Assembly (NCBI RefSeq): GCF_028640845.1
Contig: NC_080539.1
Coordinates: 163,692,236 to 163,756,235 of the forward strand
DNA length: 64,000 nucleotides
Direction of reading: 5' to 3'
Source: Ahaetulla prasina
Lineage: Eukaryota > Chordata > Lepidosauria > Squamata > Colubridae
Made by a program: the position numbers and the translations under genes
The notes under the pieces: model-generated
The model's input: only the letters and a program-made list of their open reading frames with translations
Databases searched by the model: none
Told to the model about the DNA's origin: nothing
Part shown: positions 11,765 to 22,424 of the stretch, piece after piece
Layout: every line of letters begins with the position of its first letter
Numbering within the stretch: the first letter of the stretch is position 1

Positions 11765-14309
11765 TTAACCTTGCCCTTTAATGAATTGATGTGGTCAGTT
11801 TGGTTATTGCAGTTCTATACATATCAGTTTCCTTAAACCTCTGACTCAGTCAGCTTTTGTAACAGTCCCACATAGAATCATCATCTAAAGTTCTGCAAAT
11901 CTTCTTAACAGTGATGTTTTAAAATGCATCACAGGATATGTAGATATATCCATAATTCATTAAAGCAGCCTTGTTTTTGTTTTTGTTGTTTTTTTTTGGT
12001 TCAAGTTTCAGAAGATACTTTGAGCTTTCTCTGCAGGCAGGCATGTTCATGCAGAACCTCTTTGCTTCAAAGCATTAGGTGAAAATGTTGCTTCTTTCTC
12101 TAATACTGTCCCAGCTAGAGGAAATTACAGGTATTACAGCCAAGTCAGAAAGCCATACTGTACTCAGTGTATACTGTATACATTTGCTTTTTTACCAGTG
12201 CAAATTCTCATAAATGTAAAATAATTCATTTGTTAGGAAAAACAAATATACTCTTGACTGAAATTTAGAGAGAAAACTCTATTAATGAAAAGACTGAAAT
12301 AATGATTTATGCAAAGGAAGACTTTATGAATCTTGCATAAAAGTCAGAAATCTAATTGAATGGATTGATTGAATGGATAGATGATATGTAGGTATATTTA
12401 ATGGGGATTATTACTTATTAGGAATTACGTCTCTCGGTTTATCTGATTTCTTTTGATTCTTAAACAATAATTCTTCTTTTATATAAGACTAATTCAGAAA
12501 TACGCAGGATAAACTGCAGGCAGTCCAGTTCTATAGGTGTTAATAGTGACAATAATATGAAACAGTTGTTACTGAATTATTTACATTTGAGCCAGCATTT
12601 ATTCTTTTATTTAAGCTAAAGTCCTGTAGAACTCAGTGAAGCTTACTTGTGAATTTAACCCACATTGAATTGAATCTATGAAATAAATGTGAACAATATT
12701 AAATGTTTCATATTTAATAGGTATTCAACATCACCTTTCACATAAAACAAAACTGTTGCTAATTTTATAGTAAGGTATTTATTTCAACTGAATTTTATTA
12801 GAATTTCTGTTGTGAGCCAAGAATATTTTAGCTATAATACCCTGTAATAACATCCAACTGGTCCTAGAGATTTTTTACTTCTAAATTTCTCTAGAGTATT
12901 TCTCCATTGCTTCTTGAAATTAGTTCTTGAAATCAACTGAAATTGTGTTTATAACACTAGCAGATTTTGAATAAAAAGCCTTTTGGGATATATTCCAGTT
13001 TCAATTTTTGTTCTTTTTGGTTCCTTTGGTTTCACTTACACCATGGCTCAAAAATATTATTTTTTAAAAATTTTATTTCTTGAAACTCTTCATTGGGAAT
13101 TGATTGTAGTAGGTGAAGCAAGAAACTAATTATTTGATTTTTTCCCCCCTGTTATTTATTTTGTAGCTGATACTTTCCACATCTGTATTCCATGCTTTGT
13201 TGTAGTAACTTGTTGGTATTATTTGTGCTAATTTACAATTTTAAAATAACAATTTTAACCTATGAATTGTAATAGAAATTTATCTCAAAACAGATGGCTT
13301 TAATTACATTTGTACTACTTGTGAATTCCATGTACCTTCAGTTATTATGCCTTTGTTTATTATTAATGAGCATTGTTTAAAATCTATAAAGATTCACACT
13401 AGTTAAACTGAGAAAATTAAAACATTAATTTATAAATGTAGAACTTTTCCTGAACTTTCCAAAGTTATATTTTCAAGCTGTCCTCTTGTGGCCTGCTAGT
13501 TTGTTTTGACATGCAGCACCTGTTGTTTTAAATCACCTAGGAAGTAAAAGGATATCTCCAAAAGGTGCAGTGTAATTGCTATTGTTACTGATAAAGGCTT
13601 GATACAGAAAGTTCCTACACTTTGCTAGTGTTTTTGACATCTTTTTGACTTCTCACTGTTCTCGTTGTCAGAGCTGATGCCTCAAAAGCCTGTAGTTCAA
13701 TAGGGTAATAGGGACTGGAGTGAGTAGCTTTGACTGACAATTTGAAATAAATGTCAACTTCAATTGCACCTCCATGGCCAGTTAATTTTTAGGAAAGTGT
13801 AAACTCTTGTACACTGTTTAGTTGTATATAGAGGTAGTATTGCAGTGTGACAGGTAGCAGCTCATGAGTTTCTCCTGAAAACACAATGGGGTGATGGAAG
13901 GAATAAGGTTTCTGATACTCCTTACTGGAAATCTACAAATGTCCACAAACCTAGAACTATCATTGTTTTGCATAAAACATAATCTTTATCCTGATAATTT
14001 TTATCAGTTGAGATGTGATCTGCCAGTGGAGGACATGCACACCAGCCCATTGCCATGGACAGATCACTCCCTGCTCCCCCTTTGACTCATAAGGTCATTC
14101 CTCCCTGCAGGGAGGCAGGGCCCATTTGATCTGCCCATCCCCAAGCAATTCCAATGGGATTCCAAGGGGTTCCAGAGAAAGCTTGAGATTTTCCCTGAGA
14201 ATTTGGTGAACAGTTCAGGCAAGGCTTTAGTCTGTGCTTGAAATGGACAACTGGATGGGATGTTGGGTTTACTCCTGTGTGGTTTCTCTCAGCGGGTTTC
14301 AAAAGAACT
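11765..14309. other. unassigned AT-rich DNA
   Basis: About 2.5 kb of low-complexity-poor, AT-rich sequence. No repeat family, exon or RNA gene was recognised. Confidence 0.5.
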
Positions 14310-14502
14310 TACCGTATATACTCGAGTATAAGCCGATCCGAATATAAGCCGAGGCACCTAATTTTACCACAAAAACTGGGAAAAACTATTGACTCGAGTA
14401 TAAGCCGAGGGTGGGAAATGAGGCAGCTACTGGTCAATGTAAAAAATAAAGATAGAGCCAAGTAAAATAACATGAATATTTATTTGAACGAAAAACAATA
14501 AA

Positions 14503-14530
14503 AGTGCAAAAGGGGGAAGGAGGATTCCCA
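14503..14530 (+). repeat. direct repeat, left copy
   Basis: gtgcaaaagggggaaggagg followed by attcccagct is repeated with a two-base difference at 15633-15662. The two copies bracket about 1.1 kb that contains the CR1 pieces. Confidence 0.7.
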
Positions 14531-14965
14531 GCTTTAGAAAATTTAGAACTACGCCACCTTTGGTATGACCTGAGCATAGCTCATAAAATTATCTGCTACA
14601 ATGTACTTCCTATCAATGACTACTTCAGCTTCAACCACAACAATACACGAGAACACAATAGATTCAAACTTAAAGTGAACCTCTCCAATCTAGATTGCAG
14701 AAAATGTGACTTCAGTAACAGAGTTGTTAATGCCTGAATGTGCTACCTGACTCTGGTCTCTTCCCAAAATCCCCAAAGCCTTAACCAAAGACTATCTAGT
14801 ATTGACCTCACCCCATTCCTAAGAGGTCTGTAAGGCGTGCATAAGAGCACCAGCGTGCCTACCGTCCCTGTCCTAATGTTCCCTTTAGTTGTATTCCTTT
14901 TATGTATTCAATTCATGCTTATATTTATATAATTATTTAATATGTATTTGACAAAATAAAATGAA
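14531..14965 (+). repeat. CR1 LINE 3' end inside the large transposon
   Basis: 5'-truncated CR1 whose first bases encode the end of the reverse transcriptase region (…NLELRHLWYDLSIAHKI…) and whose 3' UTR contains accccattcctaagaggtct and gcgtgcctaccgtccctgtc. It ends in tgacaaaataaaatgaatga. It is closely related to the copies at 25224-26290 and 58073-58705. It is broken by frameshifts and is inactive. Confidence 0.8.
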
Positions 14966-15062
14966 TGAATGAATGAATAGAATAGAATAGAATAGAATTT
15001 TTATTGGCTAAGTGTGATTGGACACACAAGGAATGAATGAATGAATGAATGAATGAGTGAGT
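14966..15062 (-). repeat. second CR1 3' tail in opposite orientation with microsatellites
   Basis: (aatg)n, then (aatag)n, then antisense CR1 end tttttattggctaagtgtga ttggacacacaagg, then another (aatg)n. It faces the CR1 end at 14965 tail to tail. The truncated antisense copy is only about 50 bp. Confidence 0.65.
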
Positions 15063-15580
15063 GAGTTACTTCAACAACATTGTCTCACAGAAATTGACAA
15101 TACAACTGCAAGCATGAAAATGAGTCCTCCTTTAGCTTCCAAGGGACCAGGGTGCCTCTGAAGGTCAGTGCTCTAAGCACTAAGAACCCAGCACAAATCT
15201 AAGCCTGTATGCACACCAATAGTGAAAATACCCTGCACAGTGTCTCTTGGCAGAGAAGGTTAATTTTCATAGACGTTGGGGTGGCTCATTTTTTTTTTTG
15301 GCAGGGCAATAAGGATCTCTAATATCATTAAACCCAAGTGTGAGGAAAAGACAGCAGCTAAAATGTTAAGGCCAGTTGTGTGACCTTCTCCAATACAGTT
15401 GGCCTGGCTGTTTGCCAAAACTTAAAACACCCTCCCATCCCCCTCCTGCTAAAGCTTCTTTCTTAAAACAATTGTGGTCTTTGCCTTCATGTCGCTCAAC
15501 CTTTCACCTGCCAGGTTCCTAGCCCTTCACCCTTGACCCACTGCTGTGTTTGCTTAGCATTGTGCCAATCGACTTTAGAA
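15063..15580. other. unassigned DNA inside the large transposon
   Basis: No repeat or gene was recognised. It lies between the CR1 tails and the (GT)n/(GA)n tract and is normal in base composition, unlike the CpG-rich sequence that follows. Confidence 0.4.
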
Positions 15581-15582
15581 GT

Positions 15583-15625
<43 letters not shown>

Positions 15626-15629
15626 GGAG
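15581..15629 (+). repeat. (GT)n then (GA)n microsatellite
   Basis: About 13 gt units pass directly into about 11 ga units, just before the right copy of the direct repeat at 15633. Confidence 0.95.
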
Positions 15630-15632
15630 GAG

Positions 15633-15662
15633 GAGTGCAAAGGGGAAGGAGGATTCCCAGCT
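15633..15662 (+). repeat. direct repeat, right copy
   Basis: gtgcaaaggggaaggaggat and tcccagct repeat the sequence at 14503-14530. Confidence 0.7.
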
Positions 15663-17043
15663 CTAAACAAAGGAAATCCCGGAATGCCAGCGCGAAGGCG
15701 GTGCTCGCGTTCCTCCTCCCTTGCTCAAAAGCCCCAATAACCTTCACCAGCAAGGCAGACCCCACGGGAAGGAAGGGGACGGGCTGACTCACGAGCATCT
15801 GGCTGAAGAGCAGCTGCTCCAGGTCGCCCAGCACGGTGAAGCACGGAGGGAGAAGAAAGAATGAAAGAAGGGGAGGAACGGCCCCTCCTTTCTCTCTCTC
15901 TCTCTTCCAGCGCCACGGAACAGAAGGGGACTAGGGCGCGCACACGCCCAGCTTCTGAAGCACGGAGGAGAAGAAAGAATGAAAGAAGGGAGGAACGGCC
16001 CTCCTTTCTCTCTCTCTCTCTTCCAACGGGAAAACGCTCTTTCGCTTGGGGGAGAGGAGGGAGGAGGAGGAGGTTGGCTTGCTTATTCAACCCTTCCCGG
16101 CTAGCCATCCAGCCCTTCCCAGGAGAAGGCGAGGAGTTTTGGGCGGCGACCTTTTGCTAGAAAGCGGCAGCTGCTGCCCCAACACCACCAGTTGGGGCGG
16201 GAGCCGGTGAGCTGCAGTAGCCGCGGCCCTTCCTCTCCCGGAAGGAGCCTTCGCCCATTACTCCGATGGAATGACCTTTTCTTCTGGCCTTGGGTGGCTC
16301 GCGGCGCAGAGCGCAGCGCCATCCCGCCCTCAAACCTCGCTGCCCGCCGCTGCAAATTGAGACGCCCGGTGAACAAACAATGCAGCAACTCAGAGCAAGC
16401 CGATTGGCAAGCTCAACCAGTAGAAAAAGGTTCTCCCTGTCGCCATTGTTGCTAGGCAGATGTTCAGGCGCAACGGAGAGAGAAGAGGGGAAACCTCCTC
16501 CTCAGCCGAGAAGGACTGCACCGCCAGGGCTTCCCGCCACCGCCACAGAGCGAGCCCGACCTCCTGCCCGAATCGCGCCGTGCGAGTGCTGATGGGGAGC
16601 TGCCGAGTCCGGCCTGAGCTTGGCGGCTGCTAGAGCGCGAGCCCCGGGAGGCTGAGGAAGGAGCGGCGGCGGCGGGGTTGCAGCCCAGCCCGGGTCGCAC
16701 AGCATGGGTAAGGCGGCAGAGGAAGGAGCCTTCGCTCCATTACTCGATGGAATGACCTTTTCTTCTGGCCTTTGGGTGGCTCTCGCGGCGGCGAGCTCGC
16801 GGTCGGGAAACCTCCTCCTCAGCCGAGAAGGCTGGCGGCCCCTGCCCAGCCCTCTCACTGCACCACCAGGGCTTCCCCGCGCCAATGCACAGTCCGCCAA
16901 GTTTGCGCCGTCCGCCCACCAGACACGGGAATGGGGGCCGGCCTGGGGGCGACAAATCCCGCGAGACCTCGGCGGGCCCGCTCCCCGTCCCTCCCATGGG
17001 AGTCCGTTCGGTACCCCCTCCTGTGCGGGGTTCCCGAAGACGT
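15663..17043. other. CpG-rich cargo of the large transposon
   Basis: GC- and CpG-rich sequence that resembles a vertebrate CpG-island promoter and contrasts sharply with the AT-rich surroundings. It contains internal duplications: 15838-15911 with 15957-16024, and 16243-16305 with 16719-16790, and gggaaacctcctcctcagcc at about 16487 and 16806. A donor-like atgggtaagg lies at 16704 and a minus-strand exon-like piece at 15793-15840. Many frames are open here only because GC-rich DNA has few stops, so none is called a gene. Confidence 0.55.
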
Positions 17044-17124
17044 AGACTCGAGTATAAGCCGAGGGGACGTTTTTCAGCACAAAAAACGTGCTGAAAAACT
17101 CGGCTTATACTCGAGTATATACGG
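17044..17124. repeat. right-end foldback of the large transposon
   Basis: actcgagtataagccgaggg and the reverse complement of its core flank a small inner hairpin (cgtttttcagca … tgctgaaaaac). The whole 80 bp can fold on itself. Confidence 0.8.
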
Positions 17125-17241
17125 TAATCCTCCAGCAGCAAACTCCTCCATTTAAGTTTAACCTCAGGAAGAAAGTTTTTCCTGTTCAGAGATTTAGCCA
17201 AGATGCTCTCATACATGTATCAGAGGTGGAAGGGATTAGAC

Positions 17242-17365
17242 CAGGGATGTCAAACTGGAGGCCCGCGAGCCAGATGCATCACACGCAGGCTACGACCACC
17301 CCAGCTCCACGAATGGGGAAAACGTCACAAAACGTCATATGACGACAGCGAGTTTGCCACCTGTG
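17242..17365. mobile_element. non-autonomous hAT element, CAGGGGTGTCAAACT family
   Basis: It starts cagggatgtcaaactgg and ends cgagtttgccacctgtg, with an exact 8 bp duplication gattagac at 17234-17241 and 17366-17373. Relatives are at 27920, 32284, 39874 and 54931. Confidence 0.85.
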
Positions 17366-17373
17366 GATTAGAC

Positions 17374-17863
17374 TATACGGCAATTATGAATAATTCTCAG
17401 ATAATATGGTTGCTAGCAGGAATACCAAATATGGCAATATTTGCAATGGAGGACTCCAGTTACTGGAGAACATAAGCGCAGCTATACTCAAGACACAATT
17501 ATGCTGGTAATGAAATGCATCTTTTTAAAACAGTACATGGCAAGGGCAGACTTGCATTCTGAAGCATGTTTAAAGTGGTGACTTTATTGATGACAACCAT
17601 CTGATCACTTTGAGGTTGGTATTTTATTTCAATGGGAGACAGGCAAGTTGACATTTGTTTTACAGCATTATCTAGAAAGCTTCTTCCCATTAGTAAGCTT
17701 TTTTGGTTCCAAATATAACTTACTCTGATATGTACTATTTTTCCTTTGTTAACTATTATTTATTATTCCAAGTGGATCGAGTATGAGTTTATTATAAGAA
17801 TATGTAAGAAGTCAGGTGAAATAAAGAAATATGTGTGTATGCTTTGTAATGTTCTGCAAAGTA
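17374..17863. other. unassigned DNA
   Basis: Nothing recognisable was seen. Confidence 0.45.
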
Positions 17864-17871
17864 AACAGGGG

Positions 17872-18007
17872 CAGTGGTGGGATTCAGCCAGTTCCACCAC
17901 TTCGGGAGAACCGGTTGTTAACTTTCTGAGCAGTTTGGCAAACGGTTTGTTGGACGAAATCATTAGGGCAGAGAACCAGTTGTTAAATTACTTGAATCCC
18001 ACCACTG
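17872..18007. mobile_element. non-autonomous hAT element, CAGTGGTGGG family, short form
   Basis: The ends are cagtggtgggattca and tgaatcccaccactg, a perfect 15 bp inverted pair, flanked by the exact 8 bp duplication aacagggg (17864-17871 and 18008-18015). At 136 bp this is the shortest copy. Confidence 0.9.
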
Positions 18008-18015
18008 AACAGGGG

Positions 18016-19287
18016 TAAATATGTGCAAGCCTCACTCTTGTATCAAATCAAAGTACCAAGCAGTACCAAGCAGCCACTGGCCACAGTCAAGCATTTTAGG
18101 AAACTTTTTTTTTCTTTCCTAAATTTAGAATGCACAGTTTGGGTGTTGTGGCCCCAAAGTCATTTGCTGCCATTTATATTCCTTTTTAGTCGAATTAACT
18201 ATAGATAGCATTTGCTTTAACTTACCTATCATTAAATGAAGTGTAAAGTCACTGTTTATTCTTCACCTTATATTTGTATTCCGCGCCCCCTCCCCTTTCT
18301 ATAGTGCCATTTGATCTATTGGCAGTCATGGAATAGATTTTAGGCTTCTTTGTGCATTACACCCTCTGAAAGAATCTCAGTGCCTATGAAGTACTTAGAA
18401 AACCTATGAGACTTTGAAGCATTAATTTACTTTTGAAAAGATAGCTTAAAGATAGCTTTTTGTTGCCTGCAGCAATAGTCTAACAACACCCTGTGGGAGT
18501 AAGACAACTGGGTAAACATTGCAGGAAACTTGCGCTTATGATTTGAACGCTCTGAAGATGTGTTTAGCTAAGGAGCATTGCTTTAAAAGAATCCTATAAG
18601 TCAAATCGCTTGGGGTATAACCCTCTAAAATCGTACACACTTGGAATGAAGCCGGTATCAGTCCCTAAACAAACTGGAAGGGTATTGCTGGATTCACAGC
18701 ATTTGTGATTGGTGTTTTAAGATTAGATTGATTTGCTGAAGAATGGAATAAGGCAGGATTATACTGTATTCTGCTGAAAATAGTAGTCTTCCGGTAAGGA
18801 CTATCAAAAGTCCTCGTGATCTCAAAAATATCATTTGCTCAGTTATTCCTCCATAGTCAATTCGATCTACCTTATGAAACAGGACAGCATTGGTACTTCC
18901 AGAAGAACATTTATTTCTCATCAGATGCACTGCATAAAATGTAACCCATATTAATTATGCTATTAGGTAGATTATTTATGTGGCAAAGCTCTTTAAAATG
19001 TTAGCATTTGCTTCGTGCTATTGAATTACAATTTAGCTCCACTTGTTTTAGACCTGCTATATTTTTTGAGAAATTTAGTTCACATTGCAGTGGCATAGTA
19101 AGAATTCATACATACATACCTATTACCTTGGGGGGGGGGGGGAAGCAATGTTACACTGACAACAGAAAAGGCATAGGATAAGAAAAAGAAAAGGAAGAAC
19201 AACTGAACTCGATTAAATTATTATTTGCTACATTTCTCTATACTTTTTTCATCCTTGTTTTCATCATATCCAATGGTTGAACTAAGC
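18016..19287. other. unassigned AT-rich DNA
   Basis: No gene or repeat was seen except a poly-G run of 12 at about 19131-19142. Confidence 0.45.
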
Positions 19288-20233
19288 ATTCTCCCTTGTA
19301 GTGGAGGCAGCATCCAGGAATGGGTTGTCCTCGTCCGCTAGCCAATAGGACTGAGACCGTCAAAGCTGCGAGGACATGCCTACACCAATGGTGTTTTCCA
19401 CACCAACAGTGTGGTGTTACATTTGAACCCTTCTTTCATAAATTCATGGTTCCACAGGTCCCAGGAGCTGGTTCTGCCAAATTTTTGCCCCAACTTGGTA
19501 CATGCGCTGGAACAGAAATGGCACACATTAGATATGAGGAGAGTCTCTCTTTTTCTCATTCCAGCCAGCCTCCTTGGGGGCCAAGGTCACTCCATTGACC
19601 CTGGGCCCTGGATTAGGGCGTGGATCACCAAATGTTATGAGATGCAGGCCATTCCACTGCCCAAGGGTATTATGGCACACTCCAGCAGGAGTGCGGCCAC
19701 AAGTATGGCATGGGCAATGCAGGCCTCTCTGGAACAGGTTTGCCGTGTGGCTACCTGGTCTTCCCCATCCCCATTCATCAGGCACTATAAGCTGGACACA
19801 TATGCCTCGTCTGAGGCGGCATTTGGGAGGTGGGTCTTCCAACGGTTGCATACTGATGAGGGGACCTAGGGCTAGGCTGCGCCCCACCCGTAAGGACAGA
19901 ACTGTTTTGGTATGTCCCATTCCTGCATGCTGCCTCCACTACAAGGGAGAAAGAACGTTGGTCATACCTGATACACTCCTTCTCGTTGAGTGGAGGCAGC
20001 ATCCAGCCCCACCCTAGTTATGGGCTGGCCCTTGGTCCTTTGGGGGGGAGATTTTTTTTCTGACCTTTGCATGTCGAGGCTGTCTCTATTTCTTCGCCAA
20101 AAGCTGGGGACTGTTGATGTAGGCGTGTCCTCTCAGCTTTGAGAGTCTCAGTCCTATTGGCTAGCAGACAAGGACAACCCATTCCTGGATGCTGCCTCCA
20201 CTCAACGGGAAGAATCATATCAGGTAAGACCAA
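19288..20233 (+). mobile_element. DIRS-type retrotransposon, internally deleted
   Basis: The left end (from ctcccttgtagtggaggcag to about 19388) and the right end (20105-20233) are inverted copies of each other. Between the recombinase frame and the right end lies an internal complementary region (about 19925-20002). It carries the reverse complement of the outer left end (gctgcctccactacaaggga) and then that of the right end (ccttctcgttgagtggaggc). This ends-plus-internal-complement layout is diagnostic of DIRS elements. The gag, reverse transcriptase and RNase H regions are missing, so the copy cannot move by itself. No target duplication is seen or expected. Exact outer ends are uncertain by a few bases. 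Confidence 0.8.
19411..19869 (+). pseudogene. DIRS tyrosine recombinase, C-terminal half
   Basis: A 152-codon open frame that keeps the catalytic end of a tyrosine recombinase. H90 and R93 (in AHSSRS) form the H-x-x-R box. W116 lies 23 residues later, in the position of the conserved H/W, and Y126 (in FIRHYKLD) lies 10 residues after that as the nucleophile. This spacing is what tyrosine recombinases of the DIRS type show; in intact elements the enzyme integrates a circular DNA copy without making a target duplication. The N-terminal half with the first catalytic arginine is lost, because the sequence upstream runs straight into the left terminal repeat. The frame itself has no stops, which suggests a fairly recent insertion. 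Because the upstream half is missing I call it a fragment, not a working gene. Confidence 0.75.
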
Positions 20234-20972
20234 CGTTGCTTTCATGTATTCTGACTCATGAATACTTTATTCCTATATGTACTGCTCATAATACATCCAG
20301 AAATCAATCTTTAACTTCATATTTGCATCAAAAACATTTTATAATTCAAGCCTATTTGCTTTATCATACTCCTTATTTTAGTGCTGCCTCCTATCAGATG
20401 GGTTGTTATTTTGAAGTCAAAATAATGTTTTGAGCTATTAATGATTTTCCTGAGAAAAATAATAGTATGCACCACTATTCCATTGCCCTACAAACATATG
20501 CAGAAGAAATATTTTTTTAAAAAGATATCAGCAGTCTCTGTTCTCTAAATGCCCGATGATGTTTTGTATATTCTATCATCTTGTTCCTATCCATCTATGC
20601 ATGTCACCTGGCAGATTGTCTTCGTCTCCTAGCTCCAATGACATTCATTCAGAAGGTTGTACAGTTTTTCCCATATTTCCCTCTTCCCTGCTCACTGGAG
20701 CATAATATTCAACTTTCACCCACCTATAGATTTATTTCATTTGCACCCACCACAACCTAAATAATACAAATTCATACTTTCTAGCCCACATTTTAGCCCT
20801 TTCATTTACAACTAAACCTATGCCTTCAATTTCCTGGATGCATTATCAATTCCATGCCACAAAATCAAATCATTTTCATTCAGAACTGTTCTATCCTTTC
20901 CTTCCATAGATATACAAGTTTTTCAGAAAATTCCATTTCATTGTTAAAACCTGCAGCACTTACAGTACTTAA
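20234..20972. other. unassigned AT-rich DNA
   Basis: It may hold an old LINE remnant around 20560-20930, but I cannot assign it to a family. Confidence 0.35.
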
Positions 20973-21230
20973 GGGCCTCTGGTGGCTCAGACTGCTAAGA
21001 CAGTCTGTTATTAACAGCAGCTGCTTGCAATTACTGCAGGTTCAAGTCCCACCAGGCCCAAGGTTGACTCAGCCTTCCATCCTTTATAAGGTAGGTAAAA
21101 TGAGGACCCAGATTGTTGGGGGCAATAAGTTGACTTTGTATATAATATACAAATGGATGAAGACTATTGCTTGACATAGTGTAAGCCGCCCTGAATCTTC
21201 GGAGAAGGGCGGGATATAAATGCAAATTTT
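20973..21230 (+). repeat. tRNA-derived SINE with L2-like tail
   Basis: The head gggcctctggtggctcagac is tRNA-like and ggttcaagtcccacc is a B-box match. The central block from caaggttgactcagccttcc is shared with the SINE at 4170. The tail agccgccctgaatcttcgga then gaagggcgggatataaat resembles the L2 tail at 1110-1145. The copy is close to full length. Confidence 0.8.
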
Positions 21231-22170
21231 AAAAAAAATTGTCCTTCCTAAGGACAGAACAGATCAGTTTTGCCACATTTTGCTCAATAAGCTACAAATG
21301 TTTTCCTCAAGCATATTCATACTATTCTTTAAAAAATTAATTCAGATACACTACTACATTATAACAAAGCTAATTTTATTATTGTGATCATATATTATTA
21401 TCTCAGTGCTGGGACACTGGTAAAAATAAACTTATATGCAAACTCTAAATTCTTTAAGGTCAATATATATTTTCATTAATAATTGTTCTTCCATAGCCTA
21501 AATGATTCCCCCCCCCCCAGGAATGATTCTTACTTGTCCTGTTTAAAATTGCCTTTGTTTTATTCTTAAATAAAAATGTTCCATTGCTGTTCCTTTTAAA
21601 TTTCTGATGGGAGAGACTTAATCAGTATTTTACTTGTTGCTACGTTCTAAGATTGTGCCTTGTCTTAACCTCATAAGACTGTTTTCAAAAACGTGGTTTT
21701 GAAGCAGGTTAGCAAACATTTTTTATTAATGTTAAGGCAGAGTGGGGTGTTTTTAGAATCCTGTCCATGATGTTCAGAATCATGAACAGGATTCTAAAAA
21801 ATGTACACATACTCTAAAGAAAACATCCAAAGAAACTATGAAAGCAACTTGCTTCCCATGAAATATTTATGGAATAAGTATATTAGCAAAAGCAGCAGGA
21901 GAGTATTGGTACCCCATTCCACTTGGAAAAAGAAAGCCTGCCTGAATTTTACATTCTAATTACAATATGGCGTGCTTAGCAAATATATAGATATAGATGT
22001 AATTATATCTTATTTTTAAACTTTTGAAATTCTAAAGGGATAGTGGTAAGCAGCAGCAAACAGGCTAAGCAGCAATCTCATTGAAATAAAATGCACCATG
22101 AGCTTCATCCATGATAAGGGGACATTTATCATATCTGCAGATGACATAAGACTGGGCAGAATGATTAATA
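21231..22170. other. unassigned AT-rich DNA
   Basis: It contains only the hairpin at 21751-21800 and a poly-C run near 21511. Confidence 0.45.
21751..21800. repeat. short hairpin
   Basis: ttttagaatcctgtccatga pairs with its reverse complement 8 bases downstream over about 21 bp with one mismatch. Confidence 0.85.
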
Positions 22171-22178
22171 CTTTAGTT

Positions 22179-22416
22179 CAGTGGTTCCCAACCGGGTTTT
22201 TTTTGGCCATGCCCCACCTAAGCATCTCTAAAACCCTGATGCGCACGCCCCCCCTCCCCCCAATGACATATAATTCTTACTATTCAAAAAGTGACTCCTA
22301 CTCACCCGGAGGAAGCCTAAAAGGCCATTAACTTGGTTTAAACAAGGTTCCAGTTGCCCTCATTAAAAATCAAATTGGCCCCCTGTGGGGCATGGGCCCC
22401 ACTTGGGGAACCACTG
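22179..22416. mobile_element. non-autonomous hAT element, CAGTGGTTCCCAACC type
   Basis: The ends are cagtggttcccaacc and ggggaaccactg, with the 8 bp duplication ctttagtt (22171-22178) and ctttagat (22417-22424), one mismatch. The TIR belongs to a widespread vertebrate hAT group. This is the only copy in the window. Confidence 0.8.
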
Positions 22417-22424
22417 CTTTAGAT

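Larger units (their letters stand above)
14312..17124. mobile_element. large non-autonomous TA-flanked transposon with CpG-rich cargo
   Basis: Terminal inverted repeats run ccgtatatactcgagtataa on the left and its exact reverse complement on the right (17105-17124), with TA at 14310-14311 and 17125-17126. Sub-terminal copies of gactcgagtataagccgagg occur at about 14392 and 17044, the latter forming a foldback with the right end. The left 190 bp and right 90 bp look like a known type of non-autonomous vertebrate DNA transposon whose family name I cannot give. Between them lie a CR1 insertion, unassigned DNA and about 1.4 kb of CpG-rich sequence. There is no transposase frame. A TA duplication suggests Tc1/mariner, but TTA/TAA at the edges leaves other superfamilies possible. 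Confidence 0.7.

Noticed and set aside
15496..17216. Several overlapping open frames of 80-190 codons on both strands in the CpG-rich block
   Set aside because: Overlap in all frames is expected in GC-rich DNA with few stop codons; none shows a recognisable domain.
19528..20017. Overlapping frames opposite and out of phase with the recombinase frame
   Set aside because: Shadows of the DIRS recombinase frame, which alone carries catalytic residues with correct spacing.
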